A stretch of DNA of 64,000 nucleotides, from contig JAKMXF010000020.1 of the NCBI GenBank assembly GCA_024704765.1, positions 1 through 64,000 on the forward strand, in the 5' to 3' direction. This DNA comes from Oopsacas minuta (Eukaryota > Porifera > Hexactinellida > Lyssacinosida > Leucopsacidae). Below the pieces are notes generated by a model. It worked only from the letters and a program-made list of their open reading frames with translations. It ran no database searches and was not told the origin of the DNA. This document shows, piece by piece, positions 25,801 to 37,800 of this stretch (position 1 is its first letter; every line of letters starts with the position of its first letter). Position numbers and translations under genes: made by a program.

Positions 25801-28800
25801 TCCCTTCTTAATCTTTGCTATCCAGATAGCTCCCCTCTCCCCTTGTACAGGTCCATTCAGTGTGATTCCTAGACTGGGAAGGCCTGACCTCATCAGTTTT
25901 ATATTGAAGGTTCCAGAAGAGGGTGTTACTGCTTCGTTGACATCTAATTCTACCAACAAGTCTAGAATCTTATTCTGCATTATACTATCTTGTATCAATT
26001 GTTGACATTGAACAGTAGATTGTATAGGATGATCATTGATTGTCAATATATGATCTCCTTCCATCAACACTCCACATCTAAATAGATAATTACACACTCA
26101 AAGCAATTCTAGCAATAATTTCTTTAAACTCACTGATATGCTGGAGAATTGTAGTCTATGCTAGCAATGATAACATGTCCTGAAGAGGGATGTGATAGAG
26201 TATCGATACCGATTCCATATCCGTCTAGTGTGGGGTTGAGTTGCACTATGAGGGACTCTTGCCTGGCTGGCAAACGTTGTAGCGTCATAGTGCTCCTAAC
26301 TGATGGACAAATAATAAGTAAGGCGAGATTACTAAATTCAAACTACAAGTTTCGTGACATTTCGTCAACTTATAACAATTCAGTGTATTTCCATAATGAG
26401 CACATATAGTACTTTTGATGTGTGCAGTATTAATTAGTATAGCAGAACCATTTAGTACTTATTAATGAGAATAGTGGTAAGAGGATTGCACTCAATTAGT
26501 TAAGAGAGGAGACAAATGTCATAATTCGATAAATTGTTTGACATTGATTTGGAGTTAAATTGTGAAGATATTAAAAATAATAGTTACACAATATATCTCA
26601 TTGGGACTTAAAATACGAAAAGGTACAAGGTAGTTAGTAGGTAAATATCACTAATTCAAGTCGACTTATTAATAGAAATTATTTCATACTTTTTGCTCTG
26701 TAAATATTCCAAATAAGCTGCCATGTTAACATGTTTACCGTGCGTGTTCATAAGTTCTACTCTTATTATTATTAACGAACTTACAATCTTAGTTCTATGA
26801 AACTATTAATATTCCTATTGAAGGACTATTTAGTAATAAAGATCGGAAAAGTTACTAATAACTATTAACAAATATTTCAAATACGTGCTGCTATATTGTA
26901 TTATACAATTGAAGCCTAATGACATTATGTAACCCCGTATCATAGCAACCTTACAGTGTCAAGTGTGAATATTGTACTAAAGACAATAGATCTTCTAATT
27001 ACACTATTGAAGTGATAACCTCGATACATTTCACTACATTAACCTTTGAAATAGAATTGATTAGTATAATATGCCTGAACGTGAACACGATACTCGTTCC
27101 AGAAATGTTCAATCAGGTGACTTCTGAGGACTCCTCTAATTAGAGTGGAGATTTACAATGAATAGCGGAATGCCATGGAACGAAATGTCGGTAATCCGCA
27201 ATAGGCTCTTTGCATATAACACAGCTGTTAAAATAACTATATTATGTATGTATTGTAAAGATTACTTGATTGAGATGAGAGAGCCCCTGGTCTGAATCCA
27301 TAATCAGCTGTTGATGAATTGAGTTGAGAAATAGAATCACTATTACCTAGAAAATAATTAAAGTTATACTATTCCATTAACTGAATTAATCTTTCCAAAG
27401 GAAATAGAAATAACTAACTCATTTTAGGCTGGTAGTCTTTGTTAAAAAATGGATTCCTGGGGTATGGGTTGTTGCCAGGAAGTAGCTCTAATGAGACTCT
27501 AACAGATTGAACCTGTAAGAGCTTAGATGAGTCTAAGACACTAAGACCCTGTACATTTTGTGCGTTGATTGAGATTATCTGATCTCCGATATAGAGAGCA
27601 CCACTCCTATAACAAAATTCATTATTACAGCATAGATTTACAAAATATCCTATTTAATATGTAATCAGAGCTAACCTGTCCGAAATACTACCGGCTTTAA
27701 TACTAGATATGATTATTGATCCTCCTGGAGTAGGACTACCTAAATAGAGTGAAGAGATGGAAATATTTCAAAGTTGTATCCTCGTTAAAACATTATATTG
27801 AAAAGAAATAAATGCATAAATTCTGTTCAAGAGGAGATAGATTTTTCGTTAAGATTAATTATTATACATATATTCAATAAGGCATGAAAAGCAATTCTGG
27901 TAGTCGATCAGTAATTATCTCGGAATAAGTTAGACAAGATTTATAATGAACTGGTTAATTAATTTAGATATTCCTCGATAAGTGAAATAAAGAACAGGGC
28001 TAGTTGAGGTTAAACAGGCATTTTGCATTGCAGGAAGGAAGCGTTCGAAGTTCAGGTGTTTCGATGACAGGGAGGGTTCGTTGGAGAATTTGATTAAGTG
28101 GTATTTTGTATTTAACAAGAACAAAAGTTTATGAAGGGTAGCGCAGCTTATCACTTTATATTTAGTGATTCATTTTCATCCATATTTTCTAAGGCTAAAA
28201 CGAATATTCTAAAATCGAAACTGTAACGAACGAATATTCGTTCGTTTTGATGACTAATCATTTCACACCTTGATCGCAATATCTGCTGATGAAAATATAA
28301 AATTTAATCAAACAACCCTAATTCGAGCAAAAAATATTCCGGCCTTTTAAGCGGAGTCTACTATACTAGTGTCTCCATCGTTTGGCATTTTTCTGAAGTA
28401 TTTTGGATAATTGGATCTAGTTCTAAGAATATTCTCACTGCTTGGACAAATTACGATCATTAGCGGCCACAACTTTCTTGTATAAACATTTTATAGTTCG
28501 TTAATTACAACTATTTATCTACATAACTGATTTTTTGGGATTGCTTAAGATTTTGTATATCAACTAATTTTTAAGCTTCAGCTTGGGTATTTCAAATTCC
28601 CGTTGGAAACGCTGTACTGTACTATAAGACAAAATATTTACCCAAAATTAAGCTCTGTGTAGGGTGATAATAAAGTTAAGAGGAGTAATCGTAATCTCTA
28701 CATAAGACTCCTATCGGTTTCTATTCCTAACGGATAAAATGAATGTAATATGAGTCTATAAACTATGGCTATAACAAGAATGAAGTTCTACATAACGTTT

Positions 28801-31800
28801 ATGAGCGCGAGAGCTTGATGGAATATCTGAGAGACTGTAGGATCTATGTCCTTGATGTCCAGGAGAGATTCTATCCTCTCATCGAACTGTTTAAGGTAAT
28901 TAGCGTTATCTGTGATAAGGAACTGGAGTTGTTGCGAGATAGTGGAGAACCAATAAGTTTTGAATTCCTGTTTGTCTGCTTTGCACTTTATAATGTATTC
29001 ATTCAAACTACTAATGCAGCGAGTGAAAAACACAAAGAAGAAATCTTCAAGGGCATGCTCACACTCTTGATGCAATTTGCAGTGTTGTCTTATCTTTTCA
29101 TTGGTAGGTGGTTCTCCCATTAGAGATCCTTCCTCACTCTCAACCAATTCAAGTCTCTCTTTCATTTCCCGTAACTCTTGCGTCTCACGGCCTAGACGAA
29201 CTAATTCCCGCTTGAAAAAGCAAAGCATTGAGTTGATAATATCCCAGATATACGAGTGAGATACCAACTGACTTCTGGTGTCAGGTCTGAACACCCATGA
29301 CAAGATAGAATTACAGTCTATTATCCCCAATTGAAGGAGATGTGAGACACAAAACACCAGCTTCTGAGGCACACGATACCAGAAATCAATTACCGCTAGA
29401 ATGCAGGTGACCTTCTCTTGCTCGTGAGCAAATAATTGAGAGAAAATGCCAAAGAATCTGTCCATAGAAATACGAGTGAAGTGAAGAGTATGACGCCCAA
29501 TCTGCAAAATACATTGAGTTATCATTCTAGCGAGAGACTCCTGATCACTGGACACAGCCATCACATCATTCCGTAGCTGTTCACTCAAAGCTTCCTTGTT
29601 TAATGCGTTCTTCCAACCGCGATTTACAGCCTCTATTTTCGAGAATATAAGCTTAGCATTAACAGATGCTGTGTCAGAATCTGACAGAAGGTCGTATACA
29701 AAGTTGCTAGAGGGAGGAGGTGGCATAGTTGAATTGAACTCCTGAGGAAGTATCTTTCGAATCTTTTCGTAATATGAGAGAGATATACTTCGGTCTAGCA
29801 CATCTTTAAGGAAGCATCTCTGGGGATGATCCGGTTCCTTTTCCAGGGCAGGGAGCCAATCCTCCCACCTCCATTGGAACTGGTAATTGTTGAGGATAAT
29901 CACAAACCAGCGGAGGAACCTGGCTCTACAGATACAGTTCATCATCTCCAACCGCTCAAATAGCATCTGTGAGGCTTGCGCTAGGATAGCAGGGAATTTC
30001 CCCGGCTTAAGTGAGTTTATTTCTAGCATAACGGAAGCGTAGAACGGGAGCGGGTATGGAGGGTGTGGGAGTGTCATCATGTGAGAGAACAGAATTTCTC
30101 CGATGAGATGATAAACCGCAAGAGAGCTTTCTCTCTGAGCTAAACCCACTAGACTAACAGCACATTCCTTCCGGTCTTTGTAGTAAGTTTGCAATATACC
30201 GGATATTGTCTGCTCCACTAGGAAACGCTCGATAGAGTCAGGATCGGACAGATGAGGTCCTTTGAAAATGTCAGTACTGTCAAATAAATGGAAGCAAGCT
30301 CGAGGCAGAGGGTAGTGCATGTCAGCACTGTGCTCAGGGAGATCTAGACTCTCAATCTTGTGTTGAAATGCGTCGCTCAATACTCGTCTCAAACCGACAT
30401 AGATTTTAGGCAGATAGTGTTCTTTCCATCCCAACTGCCGCATGGTCTGAACTTGTACCCACAGTTGCCCAAGCTGATCATTAGCCACTTGAGTAGGATA
30501 GGTTCTGTCCAAAACCTGGAGTGCGGGAAGAAACAATATCTTTCGTTTAGTAGAGATATAGCTCTCTATTATAGTGAGAATCTCTTCGAGACCTTTCGGC
30601 TTGTCTTGATCGATCTGAGCAGCAGCCCAGGGGAGAGCAGACAGTACCGCCCATATGTACCAGTCTGCTCTATTCTGTGGAATATCTTTTTCATAGGTTA
30701 CTGTAATGAATACATTATAAATGGTAAGGAGAGAGGAAGTCGATAAGACATTGCAGTTCAGAAGCTCACTCAGAAATCGCATAATCTGAGCGGCAGTGTT
30801 GAAGCGACAGCGACTCAAACTCTTTTCTAGCTCTTCCTTCAGGGTATGGACAAAATCCTCCACAAAGTCATAGTTTTGATGGTTGAGAACTCCTATAAGA
30901 GCTGCAAAGGAGGCGGTCCTCTCTGGGAGAATCAGGGCGCAGTAAATCAATCTCTTCTTAATGAAGTCATGCATCCTTTGCTGAATCTTGCCTACTAATC
31001 TTCCATTTAGAATTTTAGCGAGGTCTCGACTTTTCTCCACCAAGGACTCTGGAGTTGAGTTGTACTCTTCCTGGACTTTACCGAACTTTATTATCAACTC
31101 TTCCAGCTTAGCTTCCAAGGATTCTTCGGTCTCTACATCGCGCTCGTAGTATCGGCTCCTCTTTTCACCACCCATATGCGAACCTCCACGACGTTTGAAC
31201 CCCCTCCGAACTCCTCTGTCATTACGCGGTCTAGAACTAGCATGGGAATGCTGGTATTCGGCCATAACATAAGGTAAGTAAGAATGTGGACAAGTAATTA
31301 TAAGAATATGAATGGAAAAGAAAGATTATACTATTTTAATGTAGAAAACTAGATATCATAGTATTGGAAGTGCTATTGAGTTGATTCTGAGTATATTTGT
31401 TTCACCAGAGATCATTCTTATAGTATAATTATATGGTAGAATAATAATAAAAATAGAAAGCTGAATTGGAGGGGATAATCTATATCCTTGGTAATTAATA
31501 CGCTGTAGTAAAATGCAATCTAAAAAACTAGTAAATGTCTCCTGAAAAGTTTTACAAAATTTAAATACTCATAACATTTTCTAAGGAGATATTAGGTATC
31601 AAATTTCTGAGTAGAAAGTAATAAGATTACCATAAATGTATGTGTTAGGGTAACAAGTGAAGTTGGGCGTTTTGCAAATGTTAACTTTTTATGCAATTTG
31701 CAAATTGTCCAGAAAAATTTTGGTAATTAATTTTGGTACTAAACTGTTTTGCTCTTGAAACTCAATAGAGTTTCAAGAGCACCAGGTTGGCATGGTAATT

Positions 31801-34800
31801 GAATTCTCTACTCTAGGGTAATGGGTCATGCATTATGGGTCATGACCCATCAATGTTTTATTCATAATTTCATATACAATGTATAGCTACGAGGTATTAC
31901 TGCTGAGAACCTTGTTAATAATAGAGTTTTAATAATACCATAAAGCACGAGTAATATACGTATACGTATGTCTTCAGGTATACTAATAGCAACTACATTC
32001 ATTAATATACCTTTAGTGCCTTTAATGCTCGTGGAATATCATAACATCTCAACGTAATGCAATGTTGCCAGAGAATATCAAAGCTGTCTCGATCGTGTTA
32101 GATGGATATAAAAACAACTTGGTTTCATGATTGTGTTAAACGAAATGCACTAGAACCTCGTTAATAAGTACACCAAGGGACTATCGAGATTTGTACTCCT
32201 TATCCGGAGTACGTCTTAACCGGAGTAAAAACAATTGAATATCCATTGTATGGACTAAAATTGGGTAAAATTCTGTTTGTCTTAACCGGAAATTCGTATT
32301 AAATGTGTTCGTATTAACGAAGTTTCACTGTACACACATTATATATTCTTATAATAATCAAATACATGGATGATCAGGATGGGTCAGTGACCCATTTGCA
32401 GCTCTGATATAAGTATTATAGATCTCTAGAATTTACTTAGAACTTGAAGAGTGGATTACAGGAAGTAATTGGACTCTAGTGATCTCAGATTTGTCCAATC
32501 CCTTAACGCTGTAAGTCTACAAATATTTTCATTCGGCATCAAGAAAGAAGTTTCATTTTGAAAGTAAGACTACCCACCTGGGCATTGTGTAAGGTGGGAT
32601 TATTATTAATTTGCTTATTAAGTAAATTTTTTGATTATATTCACTTTAATCATAATTCATCCTTCTCTTAGGTTAAATTCTAAATATATACTTTTAAAGA
32701 AAAATTCCAAAAGTACAAAAGAATAGTTTGTCGTACTCTGTCATGATAACAGAATAATTACTGTTCCTGAGATAATGATTACACAATTCTAAACGTTTAT
32801 TGTGTAATATATCTTAGCTCATACAATTACGATTACCAGGAACTAAATATAGAAGATTCAGTTATGTTGATATATAATAAGAGCGGAAAAGCTTTGTAAA
32901 GGCCTGTTGTATGATATTTTGAGGGGAATGCTGGAAGTCACCAGCAAGGGGCGTGCCTAATTTCCGGGACGTGAAGTGACGTGACGGTCTCGGAAAATGT
33001 AGATGCCTAAAGTACTTGACGTTATTGCGCGCGACTCGGGATTACCGCTCAAATTCATCTCCCAAAGTGTATAACTATATGTTTTATGGATAAGACGCCG
33101 CCATTTGTTTATTCAGGGTGTATTGACTCCCGAGATACTACTCTAGAGTGTTTGCTTGCTCCCGGTGATCGCCTTTTTGGAAGCTAAACACAAGCATTTA
33201 TGGGACCCCTGAGGTCCGTATATCGCTAACCAATCCAGTGAAATAGGACCCTTACTAATTTCTCACACTAGCTATAAGCCGCGATAGATGGCTCGTTGGC
33301 CAAATGTTTTACTGTATTAGTTATCAGGCCATCCTCACACGCTTAAACCGCCAGAATATTTCACGTACTAGCTCTAAGATCCCGGGAAAGTAGGGATAGC
33401 ACAGAATACATGAAACATATAGTTATACATTTGGGTGATGTATTTAGGAGGCTACCATAACGTCACGTCCCGTATTTTAAGCATCTACTTTTTCAGGGGC
33501 CGTCACGTTACGTCACGTCCCGGAAATTAGGCACGCCCACAACAAGGGTGTTGTCAAATTACTAACAATATAAATTAAGCATTCAATAAGCTTCAAGATT
33601 TGGGGCAGCGCTTTGCGCGTCAATTCCACTACTATTTAATTGGGAAACAATTCAAAAAACTTCACCGATATGGTGCATAAAATTTGATATTGTTGCTATA
33701 AAAGTGGTTGCTGGGACATTTCGTCATAACTCACAACAATATACGTATTAGTTGAATGGTATGACATTGCAGTTTTAGCAATTTCCCGAATGTACAATGG
33801 TTAAATTCAATCCTGATTATTTATAATACAAATCTAATGTATATCTAAAGAATGAAAAGGATCGGGAGCGCTTAATGCTCTGTAGAATGATCGTATTCAG
33901 TAATACTATATTACAAAGCATTAAGCAATCGGATTCCAACAAAATATTCTTCTAGTGTATATACAAACCAGATGAAATAGAAACTTGTTAGAAAAGTAAC
34001 CACACAATAATATAATCATTCTGTATAAAATCGATAAATAATTATTAATAAAGGATAAGCTTATCCGTGATTAACCAGCTGTAGTCAATAAATTATATTA
34101 AGAAAAATCGCCCTCATTTAAGTACTCCTGCTCAAATAAAATATTTTATCTATATGGGTATTTATATCTCAGGGAAATAGGCGGCTATTTTTCCCCTATA
34201 GCTACCATAATATCATTTGAACGTACATTATCAAGTGGGATGCCATTATCGGCTGGTAGTGAAAAGTTGGATTGCTTAGCAGAAGTGTAGCAAGCCGGCC
34301 TAACAGCTATGGTTGTTGCATAGCATTTTACGAGTACATAGTTGTAACAACAAAATCGAATTTAAAGATTAAATCCTATAAATATCACACCTCACACAAT
34401 AGGGTTCTACTTTATGGAATGTAGTAATACTGATAGAATCTCGGCGCTTGTTCCAGCTTGTTTTGTAGAAAATTCGGTAATGTACTTTGCCAATTACCTT
34501 ATCTGGTGGTGGTGGTGGCTTATTTACAAGGTTGCAACTGGAAAGTTCAATATTCGGTTCAACATATTATTAACGCTCTACTGTCTGGCCAGGTTGTACA
34601 TTTTATTAAGAAATCCACATGACTGTACTTTCACGTATGAATAATAATACAAATTGATTAAACTTACCAATGAGAGAAAGTCCGAGAGAACTGCCTGGAG
34701 TTCTTAATAGCTCTAACGTGTAGGGTCCTTTTGCTGATTTGAGGTTTTCTAAGAATGAATTAGTTATCTACATGTATTGCTATTGGCTAATATTCAGCCT

Positions 34801-37800
34801 TGCATATAGTAATATACATATACTTCAAATATAAAAATAACAAAAGGAAACTTACCGTGAATAGCCACGGGATATTCAACTTCAAAACTAGCTACCTCTC
34901 TTCCCTCAGAAATAAGAGTAGTGGCATCCCTCAGGGAAGCGCCCTTCAGGGATATTCCATTAATGGAGAGTAGTTTGTCTCCAGGTTTCAATAGACCGAG
35001 CCTAGAAAGAAGAGAAACTGGTTAAACCAAACTCGTAAGATTGTAATATTAACAAATAAATATCTCACCTATAAACAGTGCTGCATGGATAGATGTGAGA
35101 TATTCTGAGTTCAAACTCATCACATAGTGGAGCTCCTTCTAAAGGTATAATAAAAGTAAGTTTAATATTTAATGCTTAGGTTTGGATTTACTTTGTGAGG
35201 GTTCTGAGCCAATCAAACAATGGACGGTGGAGTGGATCCAGAATAAAATTCATTATAAATCATAGTTTGAAAAATTCTTAATAATTTCCCCATCGGCAAT
35301 CTATATCCAATAATTTAAAAAGAAATCTAGAGTATATCTTTAATAATGTTTACAAAGCGAATCAGATTCCATACATAACAATGAAACGATAAGAGACTTA
35401 TCTTATTCTTGTTCTTAAGGATATGTGCTCGTACCCGTATGTCCCAGCTTAAATCCGTCCTGTTACTGATAATATTTAGCTTACCTGGTCCATCTAATGA
35501 AAATCCGTAATCATAGTTCTCCTTTGGTAGTGTGAGACATGTTATCTTGCTCTTCTCAAACCCACAAGCTGGTAATATAATTTTGTATTAGAATTAAGTA
35601 TAATTCGGAATTATTTGTCAAATATTAGGAATTTAGCTTTAGAGTTAAACTAATGTCCAATAAGTGAATAATTTCTCAATTCTCATTACCCACGACATTG
35701 CGATGTCTGATTTCGAAAAATAGCATATATTCAATAAAATAACGGGTTGATACTAGATCACATCAGGATACTCGCCTACTTTATATAATATAGAGATTGG
35801 TGAATTATACAACAGTATAGTCAATAGAGATGCAAGTGCGTGTTCAATAATGAATATTTTCAATTTGATAGATAAAATGGGTCGAATAGACAGAGTGTTT
35901 GCACTAACAAGGGCTGCACTCTACCACAAATCAAAGTTAGTACAGCTGCCAGATTAACAGAACTTCATAACGCCATAACTAGACAAGTAAACCGTGACAG
36001 CACTCCGCTTAAGTACATTAAGTTTATCTGTTTAAATATATTTAGAATTGAGTGTATTTAGAAGTATTCATAAATGGGAAAATAATCTATAATAAGTAGC
36101 CTAGTGTCTAAACACAGAACAAAATGATAAATTATGAAAAATAACTTACGGCCTTGAGAGGAATCAAACTCCAGCTGTAGACTGATGACAGGTCCTGCGT
36201 TGACTAAGATATTAGCTACTTCTTCATGCTTCAATTGATTAGTTTGAATGCCATTTACTGCTTTAATAACATCTCCTACTTGTACAGCCTCACTCCTTTA
36301 CAAAACATAATATAATATATCTACATAGCAGACTGTAATATTAATTGTTTAAACAGTAATATCGTGGTTAACTAAGGTATTTACAACTGGACTTTACCAA
36401 AATGTTTGTAATTAGGTTTTAATTAATTGATTAGGATAATTAGAGTTGGTTAAACATAACAGATTAACCCTACTAATTAATTCGGTATATAAGAAATTCA
36501 GCAATATTTTCTTGAAACGGAATCATTTTTTTTATTTCTTAATGAATGTTGACAAATTAACAGTGGTGAACTTGAGGTAAAAAATAAAATAAATATAAAG
36601 TAGGTGGACAATAATTCTGCATTATTCATAAACTCTTTGATAAAATTAGCCACAATTCTGCTAAAAGGCCTAGAAATAAAGAATAAGAATTACTTTCAAT
36701 CATACTTTGCAGCTATACTGTCCGGACTGATCTCTTGGATAGTAATAGGACTAGCTTGATCTACACCACCTAACAGATAGAAGTTATGTTAAACTTGTCT
36801 GTTTTATTGTAAGAATAGCAGCTGTAAATATTAACTAACCAGAAAATATAATCCCAAGGGATTGATTATTCTCTCTGATTAATTCGATATAACTGTACTC
36901 CTTGCGTAGTAGCAATACATCGTCTGTATGATATAAACAGATAATTAAACACAGAAATATTACAGAGCAAAATCTAATAGTAATTATTTCCAATTCATTT
37001 ACAAATATACTAAGTAGACACGATAATTGGATACGATATGTGATAATGTTGGTGCTAGAGTTCTAATGAACTATAAGATGTGAAAAGAGATATTACTGAT
37101 GGATATTTATTCAATTGTACTCCTCATCTTGCATACAGATATTACAGAAGATAGGAGTTAACTCCGAATCAAACACCTAAACTATGTATCCTGGGAACAA
37201 CTTTATAATCGAGCTATTCAAAGCTAAAACGCATTATTTTAATACCAGATTATTAATTCAATTGCGTACGTACAGGCTCACAAACCGCATTTGAACCTCG
37301 GTCTATGAGGTTCTATTGTATTAGCTACCATAAATATGGGAGTTAAATAATTACCTAGTGTAGAAGCCTGTGCATCTGAATTCCTTCTGGAGTTAGTTTT
37401 ATTTTTATTTTTTCTAGACAAGTAAATAAGTAATAATTAAAATATGAAATAATCATAATATGAAAAATTGTACTTTGTAGCAGTCTACTAGTATATTAAG
37501 TTAATGTATAGTAGCTTCTGCTTTGTAATCGTACACTCGTCGTGATAGAAACAACTCTATATTGTCGGTTAATAGGAAATGAGCTCGAATGACAGAATTC
37601 CAGCTGATAAAGTGGTCGGATTACATAGGTTCTATTAATTTTGAGCGAGACAGATATAGCTACAATCCACTTAATAGCTTAAATTCCAATATCTAGGATA
37701 ACGAGTATACGCTCCCTCTAGACCAGCAACATCAACCCTAATCTGAATCACAAACTATAAAATATAACAGACTAGGGTAGAGATGCTAAATGGAGTAAGT

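Larger units (their letters stand above)
27740..34667. other. GRIP intron 10, hosting the NCBP1 gene
   Basis: The 6.9-kb intron splits PDZ3. It contains NCBP1 (28788-31265, same strand), a 14-bp perfect palindrome (31750-31781), a Tc1-like MITE (32148-32335) and a MITE with GGGCGTGCC ends (32949-33538). The remaining AT-rich sequence shows no gene. Confidence 0.75.

Noticed and set aside
34414-34644. Plus-strand open frame of 76 residues with a WWWWW run
   Set aside because: The run comes from a short GGT repeat, the frame is antisense in a GRIP intron, and no family is recognisable.
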